A stretch of 64,000 nucleotides of DNA from G032773895 sp965248935 (GCA_965248935.1 OZ252214.1:3162001-3226000); one strand, 5' to 3'; positions 43,198 through 52,558 are shown, counted from the stretch's first letter. Notes: generated from the sequence alone by a model not told the origin. Numbers and translations: made by a program.

Positions 43198-44851
43198 CGT
43201 GGGGGGACACCTTAGGGATAGTAAGTGTAAATTTTGTATACGAACCAACCATGGATAAAACATTGATACTTCCTCCCAATATAGCCGTAACGATATTATG
43301 AATAATATGAAGCCCTAAGCCGTTGCTGCCTTGACCAAGAGTGGTGGTAAAAAATGGGTCAAATATTTTTTTTAAGTTTTCTTTATTTATACCTACACCA
43401 TCATCTGAATATACGAAAGTGACTGTGTTACCTAAAACTGTTACGGTAAGAGTTATTTTTCCGCAACTCCTTTTTTTGAAACCGTGGCTTATGGAGTTTT
43501 TTACCAAACTATTAATAATCTCTTCTATAGCGCCAGGAAAACTATCCATTTCTATATTATCTTCAATGTTTATATCAAAAATAACGTTTGTATTTGATGT
43601 GTTTTTAAGTAAAGATATTAGTGTTCGATGAGTGTCTTCTAATATATCATTAAGTAGGAACTCTCTGCGTTGAGACGTTGAACGGTCAACTGATATTTGT
43701 TTGAAGTTATTTATAAGAAGAGAGGCTTTCTCTAAACTGTTTCCAGCTATCTCGGTTCCTTCTTCCATTTCATCAATGTACTTTTCTAATTCAGTTCGAG
43801 TGATGCTTTTATGCAACTTCTTTTTAATGAAGTGTGTGGCTTCGCTCAGAAACGAGATTGCGGTAAGACCGTTACCTACGGGGGTATTTAATTCGTGAGA
43901 AATACCTGCTACAAGCGAACCTAATGCAGAAAGCTTTTCAGATTGTATAAGCTTTTCTTGAGTTTTTTTTAACTCTTCCAATGTTTTTGTTAAGTCTGCA
44001 TTTAGAATTTTCAACTCAGCAGTACGTTTTGCTACCCGCTGCTCTAAAGATTCGTTATTCGATTCAATAATATCAATCTTATCCAGTATGGTTTGTCGCA
44101 TATTGTTGAAATGGCACGTTAGACAGGCTAGTTCATCTTTGAATTCCGGTCTACTTGGAATAAGTGTATTTTCTTTTTGTTGAGACTGTGTAAGGTCGAT
44201 TGTTTTTTTTGTTAGAGTATTAAGTGGTATGGCAAGAACTTTGCGAGTAAAATAAAAAAATATAAACCACAATGCAGAAGTTTTTATCACGGAATTTATA
44301 ATAATAAGAATAAAACCATATTTAACTCTATTGACTACAATTGCATCATTGGAATATATTTTCCCATAGCCGATTATTTGCTCAGCATTTAGGTTTTTAT
44401 CTAAATAGGTAATGGGGAAGGAATATTCATACAAACTATCTGTGAACGTGGTATTTTGTTGGTTTAGAGGTATATTTATGACGGAGGGGGTATTGTTAAT
44501 TTGCTCTTCAATTTCCTTTGTGATACCGATAGAGGAAATTAGCTCCCCTTTATGGCCCAAAATCTTAATACCCACAACAACATCAATTTCACTCATTCCC
44601 TTCAGGATCGATTCCAGTTGTTTTATGTCAAATGTCCATAAGGATTCTCCAAAACTATGTTTGAAGGTATGCTCTAAGCTAATTAGCTCTTCAAAGACTC
44701 CTTTTTTTACATGAGAGTATTCGGCGATTAGTTGGATGCAGGTAACAATTATAGTGACAATTAAATAACAGCCAAATACGTAGCGAAGTAATCGAATACC
44801 TATTGAGTTTTCAAATACACGTGAATGGCGCTGTTTGAGATTATTTAACAT
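43190..44851 (-). CDS. membrane sensor histidine kinase
   Basis: 553 residues. TM1 (about 20-45), a periplasmic domain of about 135 residues, TM2 (about 180-203), HAMP-like region, a coiled coil (ESLEQRVAKRTAELKILNADLTKTLEELKKTQEKLIQSEKLSALGSL), H-box VAGISHELNTPVGNG, N-box EEIINSLVKNSISHGF and G-box SNGLGLHIIHNIV. HELNTP-type kinases often work with solute-binding proteins. No response regulator is next to it, so the partner is elsewhere. Confidence 0.9.
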   Translation of the reverse strand: MLNNLKQRHSRVFENSIGIRLLRYVFGCYLIVTIIVTCIQLIAEYSHVKKGVFEELISLEHTFKHSFGESLWTFDIKQLESILKGMSEIDVVVGIKILGHKGELISSIGITKEIEEQINNTPSVINIPLNQQNTTFTDSLYEYSFPITYLDKNLNAEQIIGYGKIYSNDAIVVNRVKYGFILIIINSVIKTSALWFIFFYFTRKVLAIPLNTLTKKTIDLTQSQQKENTLIPSRPEFKDELACLTCHFNNMRQTILDKIDIIESNNESLEQRVAKRTAELKILNADLTKTLEELKKTQEKLIQSEKLSALGSLVAGISHELNTPVGNGLTAISFLSEATHFIKKKLHKSITRTELEKYIDEMEEGTEIAGNSLEKASLLINNFKQISVDRSTSQRREFLLNDILEDTHRTLISLLKNTSNTNVIFDINIEDNIEMDSFPGAIEEIINSLVKNSISHGFKKRSCGKITLTVTVLGNTVTFVYSDDGVGINKENLKKIFDPFFTTTLGQGSNGLGLHIIHNIVTAILGGSINVLSMVGSYTKFTLTIPKVSPHDE

Positions 44852-45411
44852 CTATTAATGGTAAGCCTTAGAAATAGAATACATGGTTGCTCTCAGTAAA
44901 TTATAGCTGCCTAGGTTATTACTTGGAGTTATAAGTGTGGCTTTTGTTGTTGTTTGTGCTTAACTATTTTTTATGGTTGGGTTTAAGTGATTCTTATAAG
45001 TGCTTATCTACGGCGTTCTAACACTTTTTTTGTCATTTTCTTTTCCCGGTTTATCAATTTGCCCATAACGTTGAGTATGAACAGTATAGTGAACGTGTGG
45101 CCGCCATTGGGGTAGTCATTTTCAATTATTTTTTTATTCAATTAGTTTATATAAAGCCCGTATGTTTCATAAGACTTTTTGAGACGTTTACGGCTGTACG
45201 TCGGAATAAATTAAACCTGCCCCGTAGGTTGGAAAAGCCGGAGGCGCCTTCCAACATTTACCTATTTGGTTGTTTGCGAATAAAGAGTTTGTTCGTCTTA
45301 CTAAAGTGGGGTTGCCTCCATAAGAGAGGAGCGCCAGTGTGTTTGGCGAGAGGCTTACCTTTCTAACAGGCTAGGGGTGTATTGTAAGAGGAGAATAGAT
45401 TGACAAAAATA
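44852..45411. other. intergenic region with one REP-like element
   Basis: 560 bp between the kinase start and the chitinase end. Apart from the palindromic element at 45223-45257 and the terminator at 45412 I see no gene. Confidence 0.5.
45223..45257. repeat. REP-like palindromic element
   Basis: CGTAGGTTGGAAAAGCCG followed by GAGGCGCCTTCCAACATT: GTTGGAA pairs with TTCCAAC. The form GTAGGTTGG...CCAACATT is a common intergenic palindrome in gammaproteobacteria. GTAGGTTGGAAAAGCCG also occurs, on the minus strand, upstream of ccdA (about 1474-1490). Confidence 0.6.
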
Positions 45412-45440
45412 GAGCGCCGGAGGGAATGTTACCGGCGCTC
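45412..45440 (-). terminator. terminator of the chitinase gene
   Basis: GAGCGCCGG (45412-45420) and CCGGCGCTC (45432-45440) form a perfect 9-bp stem. On the minus strand it is followed by TATTTTTG. It lies 15 bp after the chitinase stop. Confidence 0.85.
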
Positions 45441-45455
45441 AATAGGGACTAAAGC

Positions 45456-47204
45456 TTAGTCAATTTTTGGAAGGTTAGGAATTGTTTGGCTACAGTCGCC
45501 TGCGAGAGGCAAGTTTTGACAAACATATTGCCCCGCAGTATTTTCTGTCGCTGCGCCTGCCGGTGCAGGTTGATGTACTCTCTGTTTCCACAGTTGCCAC
45601 AACATAAACCCGTCGTTAGGTTTCCCTGCTTGACGAACATATTCAACCATAGTTTCCACGCTGTAGTAGTCGCTTGCTTGGTTGTTTGTGCCAGTTAAGA
45701 AACCTGTATCCCACTCAATTCCAGGAGGAGCGTTTACAGTGAGTACTGCGCCACCCGAACCTTCAGGTGCGATTTCCATACCCATATTGATTGGGCCGTC
45801 GAAAATAGCTCTGTAAGATGCAAACCCTTCACGCGGGTCGTAATAACTTCCACCGTCATAGGACATCAAGTTAATAAAGGTGAACTTGCTTGCGTGTTTT
45901 TTAATAAGGTTATACATGGTGCCGCCAAATGGTGAACCCCACTGAACTTTACCTTCTTCAAACGGAGTACCTTTAACGTAGTAGGCACCTGTGGACCAAC
46001 CCGCAGTAGAGATACCTAAGTTTGCGCCACGAGACTGGATTTCGTTGTATAGGCTGACAATGAGATTCTCAACTTCGGCATCACCTGTACAGCTAAAGGT
46101 AGAAGCGTCGCCCCTGTTACAGTTAGAACCGCTGGCTTCCCAGTCAATATCCACACCGGAGGCGCCTAGGTCTAAGGCTAGATCCACAATTCTTGCGGCG
46201 TTAAAGCTTTGCCACTGTGTACCCTGGCTGTAAGACCAACCACCAACAGAAAGCCATATTTCTGTACCACGGGCTTTTAGGACGGCGATATTGTTAATTA
46301 AGTCCTGGGCTTGTTCTTCAGTGAAGTACTTTTGTTCACCGCCAGCGCCATTACCTGGGGTTGCACCCTCAGTGAATTCAAACCCAGAAACCACTTGATC
46401 AAACTCATAGGAGCCTTTGGTATAGGTGGTATTGGGTCTGACGAACGCTAGGTTGACGTTAGTGATGTAATCTGGAATGTAGTTGGGGTCTAGGTCATAG
46501 ATACTGGTATTCCAGGTACTAGCATAGGCGACATATCGACGGCCACCGCTGGAGCTAGTCGTGCTACTAGAACTAGTGGAAGAAGAGCTGCTAGATGAAG
46601 AACTGGAAGATGAGCTTGAGCCACCAGATGAACTACTGGAAGAACTTGATGAGCTAGATGAACTACTGGAAGAACTCGATGAGCCGCTACAAGGGCTACA
46701 GTCCCATGGTCCCCAGGCTTCCGTACTGAGCGGGTCATTGCCTTGAGTCCACCATTTGGCTTCACAGACTTGGTCTCCACCAGCAATGACCATTTCTCCA
46801 CTTGTATAGATAATGTTGGCGTTCCAGGCGGGATGTGTTGGGCAAGTGCTGCCGCCGGAAGAGCTTGAAGAACTCGATGAGCTGCTAGAGCTAGAAGACG
46901 AGCTGCTGCTAGAGCTAGATGAGCTGCTAGAGCTGGATGAGGAACACTCCCCCAATCCGTTCCAAGCATATTCATGTGCCCAGCCGGAGCCTGGCGCGTA
47001 AGGCCCGCCGACTGAACACCACCCAGCTACGGTGCATTCGTAGGCATTGCCTGTATTTTTTACTTTGCTACCAGAGGTATAGCTATCGCCTTCAACATAC
47101 GCCGATAAACTGGAGCAGTCATAAGCTTGGCTTTGCGCGCTTAGAGCGGCGACGCAGGCCACGGGTAATGCGGCTAGCAATTTTCGATTAAATAAACGAA
47201 ACAT
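45456..47204 (-). CDS. secreted GH18 chitinase with two chitin-binding-type modules and poly-Ser linkers
   Basis: 582 residues from the ATG at 47204 (RBS TTGGAGAT); an open frame reaches 47291. Signal peptide LAALPVACVAALSAQSQA, then a small Cys-bounded module (DCSSLSAYVEG...GLGEC), a poly-Ser linker, a CBM5/12-like module (HPAWNANIIYTSGEMV, AKWWTQGNDP), poly-Ser linkers, then GH18 (about 220-560). The catalytic motif reads SGVDIDWE: the acid Glu and two Asp are present, but the first Asp of DxxDxDxE is Ser. YDGGSYY and MLWQLW fit the barrel. It should release GlcNAc oligomers outside the cell. Serine runs in linkers are typical of Saccharophagus, Teredinibacter and Cellvibrio. Confidence 0.92.
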   Translation of the reverse strand: MFRLFNRKLLAALPVACVAALSAQSQAYDCSSLSAYVEGDSYTSGSKVKNTGNAYECTVAGWCSVGGPYAPGSGWAHEYAWNGLGECSSSSSSSSSSSSSSSSSSSSSSSSSSSSSGGSTCPTHPAWNANIIYTSGEMVIAGGDQVCEAKWWTQGNDPLSTEAWGPWDCSPCSGSSSSSSSSSSSSSSSSSSSGGSSSSSSSSSSSSSSTSSSSTTSSSGGRRYVAYASTWNTSIYDLDPNYIPDYITNVNLAFVRPNTTYTKGSYEFDQVVSGFEFTEGATPGNGAGGEQKYFTEEQAQDLINNIAVLKARGTEIWLSVGGWSYSQGTQWQSFNAARIVDLALDLGASGVDIDWEASGSNCNRGDASTFSCTGDAEVENLIVSLYNEIQSRGANLGISTAGWSTGAYYVKGTPFEEGKVQWGSPFGGTMYNLIKKHASKFTFINLMSYDGGSYYDPREGFASYRAIFDGPINMGMEIAPEGSGGAVLTVNAPPGIEWDTGFLTGTNNQASDYYSVETMVEYVRQAGKPNDGFMLWQLWKQRVHQPAPAGAATENTAGQYVCQNLPLAGDCSQTIPNLPKID

Positions 47205-48594
47205 CGTGTGATATCTCCAACTACTTATAGTTATTGTTGTTATGCCGAACATTCTTGGTGGTTCGGCTATATGTGATACCTTCTCGGGCACCGTCCACCT
47301 AGATTTTAGGGGTGTGGGTAGACCACTTTCTTAGGTGAGCTATTATTATGCTCTCGCTTATTAAACGGAGTTGAGCAAAAGCAAATATAGGTTTTTGGGA
47401 AACCTATTTAAACTCGGATTTGGCTACTTTTTATTCTTTATATTTGGCCAAACGAGTTCATCTGATCATAAGGCAGCGGAGTACCGTTTCCAATGACCGT
47501 TCGTGAAATAGTCCTTATTCAAAACAGAATAAAGGAATTCAAAGGTTGTTTTGTGAGCGGGTTGTCAGGTGGTCATTAGCAGGAGATGCTTTAAAAGAGA
47601 CCTGTACAGGGCTGGTATTAGTTTCTGTTATCTGGTTAAGAGGCGCTTCTAGTCCCATTATTGCGTGATTCAACTGCGGTTTCTAGGATCATCCATCTGC
47701 ATCATCTTCGTCATGGTGAGTGCTTGGGGTAATCCCCCCGAGAAATAACAGGAGTCGCCAGTATATTTATCTCGTATTCTGCAAATTGCTGCGGAAACAG
47801 ATCAGCGTATTAGGCAGATTTCCCGCGAATTTAAAGCATACAAAGAGGTGGGCACATTAGGGGCTTATATCGGGCGTGATGTGGATATTGGTCGGCCTTT
47901 ATCAGCTAAAGAAAATGAGTTGATGCCCTTCATCTCTTCCCTCGTCGTACGATCGCAACGATAAGTTTAGCCTTGGCGTCTTTGTACCATTTTCTGGTTT
48001 AGGCGGCACGTCCTAAAACGAAGGATGGGCACCAGGCCACCAAGGGTAGGAGTTTTGTACACATCCGCCTCCCTTATTAATTTTTGTGTCGTCGTTAAAA
48101 GTAGAGAATACGGGCTCAGGGCGTAATTTTTGGAAACGTAACACCGCCCTTCCTTGCATTTCGGGCCATTGGCTTAGCGCTAATCGCACTGTCTAAACAG
48201 GCTATCCTGCCTGTTTATCGAACTCCCGACCAAGTGGTTCGAAGGAACAGTAAGCAATATAAACTTTAATTAAATCAATATGTTAGGCCGCCATCCGTTA
48301 CTCCCACAGCCTAATAATGTCTAACGAAGTACAACAAAGTCCCACAGATCTCCCACAGCAAAACCTCATTACCGTTGTACAAATACCTCGGGGTTTGGGG
48401 CAGAGCCCCAAGAAAGAGGCTTTTGACTTTGGTGTTCTATCGGTCAGTGTTTTGTTACGCATTTTCGATTGGATAAAGCGGCTTTTTGCGGTGATTTGCG
48501 CCAATCACTCATAGCGCGACGAGTCACACTTATAGAAAATTTCAAAGCTAGTAGAATCGTGCTTTTTCATAGATGAAATTGGGAGTGATATAAA
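47205..48594. other. long gene-poor region with a gene fragment and an att-like repeat
   Basis: A 7-bp hairpin (GCCGAAC/GTTCGGC, about 47252-47278) sits in the chitinase leader. At 47749-47964 a frame without a start codon reads IAAETDQRIRQISREFKAYKEVGTLGAYIGRDVDIG and looks like the 3' end of a dead gene. AAACAGGC/GCCTGTTT (48195-48216) is terminator-like. The att-like repeat lies at 48219-48244. I support no intact gene here. Confidence 0.5.
48219..48244. repeat. att-like repeat of a tRNA 3'-half fragment (left copy)
   Basis: These 26 bases (CGAACTCCCGACCAAGTGG, then TTCGAAG) recur with one mismatch at 54223-54248. About 95 bp after each copy comes a second shared stretch (CCTAATAATGTCTAAC at 48309, CCTATAATGCCTAAC at 54313). 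So the left copy is an older or damaged version of the right one, which has 30 more bases of tRNA sequence. Confidence 0.65.
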
Positions 48595-49116
48595 GTGTTA
48601 GCAACTCATGCAGACGCGGAACAGCGTTATACTATTCTCAGAAGAGAAGCTGTACAGGCAACCACCAGAAACTTGTTGTCGAAATACCCCAATTTGGACG
48701 TTTCTCTTTTTGATGAGAAAGCTAAGGGTGCATATTACGCATCTCGTTGGGAGCAAAACCCTAGTAGACAGTTGGATTGGGAGTGGTTTGAGGCTTACAG
48801 CTCTTTTCGCTTTCGCTACCCCAAGCGCTTTGAGGCTGCAATATGGAGCAACGGAAAGCTGGCTGGATTGGCTTTAGGCCGACCAACCTACGGCGCAGGA
48901 GGGTTGAGAATAGACTTTGGTGAGCGATGCCCTAGTTATGACGGAAATATGCCTGTGTTTCGAGTGACAGCAACGGCAGCATTTGTTTATGCGAACCTGA
49001 TTGGCGCAACTGAGGTGAGATGCATGAATCCTGTTAATGAACGTGTAAGACGCTACTATGTCAATCACGGCTTCAGATACGTTGCTAATGGTGATTATTG
49101 CGTGGCGAAGGTATAG
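48595..49116 (+). CDS. GNAT-like protein
   Basis: 173 residues starting at GTG (48595). The C-terminal half (FRVTATAAFVYANLIGATEVRCMNPVNERVRRYYVNHGFRYV) has the shape of a GNAT acetyltransferase end (beta-alpha with YxxxGF), while the acetyl-CoA P-loop region is not clear. It may be a degenerate or non-catalytic member. First of three close genes (next at 49123 and 49304) found between the left att-like repeat and a recombinase; all look like island cargo. Confidence 0.65.
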   Translation: MLATHADAEQRYTILRREAVQATTRNLLSKYPNLDVSLFDEKAKGAYYASRWEQNPSRQLDWEWFEAYSSFRFRYPKRFEAAIWSNGKLAGLALGRPTYGAGGLRIDFGERCPSYDGNMPVFRVTATAAFVYANLIGATEVRCMNPVNERVRRYYVNHGFRYVANGDYCVAKV

Positions 49117-49122
49117 TGAATT

Positions 49123-49323
49123 ATGAGTAAAATTACACAAATTACTAAAAAGCAGGAGGAGAAGGAGAGCAAGCTGCCGCTTAATAAGCGTGCAGATAGC
49201 TACCTTAAGCGCTCCCAAACCCTCAACGACTGGCCAGAAGACGAAGAAGAGCCGCGCGATATGGCGTGGGGGAAAACCAACGAAGATGGAGGCTTTGTAA
49301 AAAATGACGACGAAGAAACCTGA
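49123..49323 (+). CDS. 66-residue hypothetical protein
   Basis: Starts 6 nt after the GNAT-like gene. Highly charged: a basic first half (SKITQITKKQEEKESKLPLNKRAD) and an acidic tail (DWPEDEEEPRDMAWGKTNEDG). No membrane segment and no family known to me. Tight spacing and overlap with the next ORF suggest one transcript. Confidence 0.6.
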   Translation: MSKITQITKKQEEKESKLPLNKRADSYLKRSQTLNDWPEDEEEPRDMAWGKTNEDGGFVKNDDEET

Positions 49324-49453
49324 AAATCATATGCCCGAATTTGAAAAACAACGCACACCGCTTAAAGGTGAAGTTGATCCAAAAGATGCTAAATTCAAAG
49401 CGTCTCAAGCAGCTTTAAAATACGCACAGAAGTTCAGGGCGCCTAAAAAATAG
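49304..49453 (+). CDS. 49-residue hypothetical protein
   Basis: ATG at 49304 inside the end of the previous gene (overlap 20 nt), stop TAG at 49451-49453; an internal ATG at 49331 would give 40 residues. Basic: TPLKGEVDPKDAKFKASQAALKYAQKF. Unknown. Its stop faces the stop of the recombinase at 49504. Confidence 0.45.
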   Translation: MTTKKPENHMPEFEKQRTPLKGEVDPKDAKFKASQAALKYAQKFRAPKK

Positions 49454-49503
49454 CCTTATATTTCTCGTGATACCTTAGCGAAATATAAGCTTCTATGAAA
49501 TAA

Positions 49504-50370
49504 CTACCCTAAGTAGTTAATAGTAATCTGCAACCTTTCATGCCCCAGCTCACGGGATATAGTGAGCCTTGCTTCCTTATCAACCCGTTTTTGTTCTGCT
49601 GTTAGCTCTTTGATTTCTGGGCCACCAGCAATCGGACACTTCCAGCCTGTTAACACTTCATACCTAAGTTGAGCATAGCGATGCCTGAGACCGTGCAGGC
49701 GATTAAGCCCTGCTTTGTTGGTTTGCTTCTCATAACGATTTTTCTGTTGAGCGTAGGTTTTGCTGGCTGGAATTAGAGAACCATTACCAGCGACTTGCCA
49801 AGCAAAGTTAAGAGCTTCTTGTTGTGCTTGGGTGTTTATGGGAACTGTTCGTTCCTTCCCTCCTTTACACCAACTAGATTTTAATAAGATGTATCTATCC
49901 TTATCTGCATAGTTCGGAATAAATTTTATTGCTTCCTCTCTGCGTAAGCCAAATTCCCTGATTAACTTTAGGCTGGCAACCACATGCTGATCTTGAATTG
50001 TTGCGAGTTTCTTTGGGTCAATATCGCAAGCTTTGGATTCTGTAGGCACGTATTGTCTGCGCCCAATTCCATAGTGACTGTTATCACTGTTGATTAAGTT
50101 GGGCTTATTAACCTTTTCAGCCCACCAGCGAAAAAAAGACATTCTTGCTTTAATCGTACTAATGGCGAGTTCTTGCTGCTGCCAGTGTTGTATCAAGCGG
50201 GTTACGTGCTTTTCTTTTAAAGACTTCGCGCCCATACGTGGGTAGCCCAGCTCATACTCTAATTGCTTTGCAATGAGTTGTAAGGTGTTCCTACGCTTGT
50301 GCTGGGTTTCTTGGCTTCCGTCTCGGTTGCGTTTGCATAGCGCGTTAAGTTCATAGGCGAGTTTTTTCAT
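49504..50370 (-). CDS. tyrosine recombinase (Integrase_1-like)
   Basis: 288 residues from the ATG at 50370; an open frame reaches 50388. N-terminal SAM-like DNA-binding domain (MGAKSLKEKHVTRLIQHWQQQELAISTIKARMSFFRWW), then the catalytic domain with Arg (REFGLRREEAIKF), HGLRHRYAQLRY (HxxR), LGHERLQITINY (His and the Tyr nucleophile). All active-site residues seem present. Proteins of this type occur on integrative elements. It reads away from the structured 1.2-kb zone. Confidence 0.85.
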   Translation of the reverse strand: MKKLAYELNALCKRNRDGSQETQHKRRNTLQLIAKQLEYELGYPRMGAKSLKEKHVTRLIQHWQQQELAISTIKARMSFFRWWAEKVNKPNLINSDNSHYGIGRRQYVPTESKACDIDPKKLATIQDQHVVASLKLIREFGLRREEAIKFIPNYADKDRYILLKSSWCKGGKERTVPINTQAQQEALNFAWQVAGNGSLIPASKTYAQQKNRYEKQTNKAGLNRLHGLRHRYAQLRYEVLTGWKCPIAGGPEIKELTAEQKRVDKEARLTISRELGHERLQITINYLG

Positions 50371-50388
50371 TTTCCCAGTGTGGGACAA

Positions 50389-51634
50389 TAAAAAAATTCA
50401 AACCATAAATAACGTTTCACACTTTTTAGAATGTTTCTACACAGTATTGATTCCGGTTTTTATTCAGCCCTTAATGGGCTACGTGCAAGCCAGTCGGTAA
50501 GTGCAAATGGCCACATTAGCCCTGGTAGGATAATGGCCTCCAAAATGGAGCGATGGCCGGGGAACACGAATCCCAAAACCTAGAGTGACAGGTGGGTGAT
50601 TGCCTCTGTTGAGGTTCAAGCGCGTGTCAATCAATGGTGTGTAGTGTTGCTCTTTTAAGTGCGTTTGTTACCTTTTTCCTCCGTTTTATCCGAATGTTTA
50701 TTTGTATTTTCTTTTGTTGCCTTTTCACTGTAATGTTTTAACGTTGCTTTTCCCACTTTTTGAATCAGTTGGTCTCTGATATTTTCCCTTTTTAATTAAG
50801 GATGTTTTTTTTACACATCGCTAATGTGTACAAAAACCGGAAAGGTATTTTGTATGCACTAGCCTTTTCTACATGCCCTCATGTCAGAGTACTGCTTAAT
50901 CTCATACATGAAGAGTATTAGCCGTAAGCGGCTTGCCGAATAATTCACGCCTTTTAGGGTGATTACCGGCATTGGGAAATACAAAAACAGGCAATGCCTC
51001 AATGTATTTCTCAGTAATAACCTTCACCAAAATACGTGTGAAGGTGGTTGGTAGTGGCGTATTGCTGCTACCAGTTTTTAACCTACATAAATGTAGGTCG
51101 TACTATGGCGCACCCTGATTGCTGGCGTGCCTAACTTTGATGAATAAAAGCCAATGGCTTTTATTCAACTCAATCGACCGCTAATTGCGATTGTCGATCA
51201 TCCCACACCCTTATGTGTGGTGAGGCCAAGGTACTGCGCTCTATGAGCCGCCTTAATTGCAGTCGTTTCTCTAGGTTCGGTTACTATATAAAAAGAGTGC
51301 GTCCTGCTTCTACAATTAACGTCGCAAAGTTTTTAGAACGTTAATTTTTCCCGCTGTCCCCTCCATTTTTTGAATCTGATGCGAAAAATCCGAGTAAATT
51401 CAAGCCTTTCCCTTGTGGCGTTCCATACGTTTCCCCGCCGCATGGCGGAGAAACGTATGGAATGTCTACCGTAATTCTATGAACGTTCGCTTGAATTTAT
51501 TGGCTCAAACTCATATCGAAAGGGTACGGATACTCACACCTGCCGCAAGGCACGCCAAGCAAGCTTGGCTTTTCACCTTGCCCCAGGTGCGCGCATCCTG
51601 TTTTGGTTAACTATGAGTTAGTGCCAAGCTGTAG
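50389..51634. other. 1.2-kb gene-free zone packed with inverted repeats
   Basis: No ORF here looks real. Stem-loops follow one another: AGCCC/GGGCT (50466-50480), GGCCAcATTA/TAATGGCC (about 50509-50537), ACCTTCAC/GTGAAGGT (51020-51045), ACCTACAT/ATGTAGGT (51081-51098), a 27-nt palindrome (51141-51167), CCACAC/GTGTGG (51203-51220), AATTAACGT/ACGTTAATT (51314-51346), a 19-bp stem with one mismatch (51421-51462) framed by TAAATTCAAGC/GCTTGAATTTA, and a nested hairpin (about 51537-51597). It could be a large structured RNA, an origin of replication or transfer, or recombinase-binding DNA. Undecided. Confidence 0.6.
51421..51462. repeat. 19-bp hairpin framed by outer arms
   Basis: TTCCATACGTTTCCCCGCC (51421-51439), loop GCAT, GGCGGAGAAACGTATGGAA (51444-51462), one C/A mismatch. 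Outer arms TAAATTCAAGC (about 51395-51405) and GCTTGAATTTA (about 51490-51500) pair perfectly, so about 105 nt can fold into one structure. Confidence 0.85.
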
Positions 51635-52558
51635 TTATGAGGTGTAACTTTGGATTTTCGTTTTGCAGAGTTTTTCGGTAAGAGTTTGTAGCTCTTGAAC
51701 ACGTCCAGCTAACCAAGTGAGTTCTTCTTCGGTAATGCTGTAGTGTTCAGAATAGCGGGATTCAATATAGGCTCGCTTTAACAGTTCAAAGCACCGTCGA
51801 TTGAATTTTGTATCTTGTGGGAAAATATCTTTTAGCTCTTGGGCGTGTTGAGTGGCCAAATTGTGAAGGGCTTTTATGTTGTGCGTTTTGGGGCGGTAGT
51901 TAGTGAATACCAGAAGGATACAGGCAAGATAACGTTCGGTAGCTTGATGCAAGTTAAACGCTGAGTAGCTATTGTCCCCATTCTTAATCGCTTCTTTTGC
52001 ATACTTATTGAAAGTCTTCGCACTATCAAACCACTGATCAAAATGACCTTGCGCTATGGTTTGTGCCTCTTCGGGTTTTAGCTCACTAGGCTCAACTAAC
52101 GAAGTATTGTTATAGGCGTAGAGCTGAATACCCTCTGCGCGAATATCACTAAAGAAGTAGTGGCCTTGTTGTAGCCAAGTGTTCACCTCTGTATGGGAAT
52201 GAACCAGAATATTCACAGGCGCTTTCACCTGTTGGCTTATACGCTCTTCAGCGGTATGCCAAATTGTATATTCATCCACCAGCTCGCTACGGTTAAGAAC
52301 AACAAGCACATCGTAATCACTCACATAGCCATTCACGAGGTCATCTACATAAGAGCCTTTGGCATAGCTACCAAAGAGGATGATCATTCCTATACGGCTA
52401 AGCTTCTTCTTTTCAGATGTAGCAAAACCTCTTACCTGTTCAAATTCGTCGTGGATGGTATCCACCAGGAACTGAATATTGGCCTGTTTGTTATCTGGCA
52501 AGTGGTCTAGGGATGTTTTCATAAGCGGAATCATAGCAGTTCTGTGAAGCTGCGGCAT
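51635..52558 (-). CDS. single-chain nucleotidyltransferase-HEPN protein
   Basis: 307 residues (a later start at 52522 is possible). N-terminal MNT-type nucleotidyltransferase: ILFGSYAKGSYVDD and YVSDYDVLVVLN give the GSx10DxD pattern. The C-terminal HEPN-type helical domain (SAFNLHQATERYLACILLVFT, then RRCFELLKRAYIESRYSEHYSI) follows. MNT/HEPN pairs act as toxin-antitoxin systems in which the MNT part adds nucleotides to silence the HEPN RNase; here both are one chain. A role in defence is inferred. It lies between the structured zone and the recombinase genes. Confidence 0.8.
   Translation of the reverse strand: MPQLHRTAMIPLMKTSLDHLPDNKQANIQFLVDTIHDEFEQVRGFATSEKKKLSRIGMIILFGSYAKGSYVDDLVNGYVSDYDVLVVLNRSELVDEYTIWHTAEERISQQVKAPVNILVHSHTEVNTWLQQGHYFFSDIRAEGIQLYAYNNTSLVEPSELKPEEAQTIAQGHFDQWFDSAKTFNKYAKEAIKNGDNSYSAFNLHQATERYLACILLVFTNYRPKTHNIKALHNLATQHAQELKDIFPQDTKFNRRCFELLKRAYIESRYSEHYSITEEELTWLAGRVQELQTLTEKLCKTKIQSYTS

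Noticed and set aside
46490..47191. Several overlapping open frames rich in Leu/Glu or Leu/Ala
   Set aside because: Other frames of the poly-serine linker codons of the chitinase gene.
48298..48514. Open frames on both strands (65-68 codons)
   Set aside because: No RBS, no family and in a region with att-like repeats; both strands equally open.
51413..51610. 65-codon open frame in the structured zone
   Set aside because: It crosses the strongest hairpins and has no RBS or protein-like pattern.
50389..51634. CRISPR array
   Set aside because: The many palindromes differ from each other in sequence and spacing.
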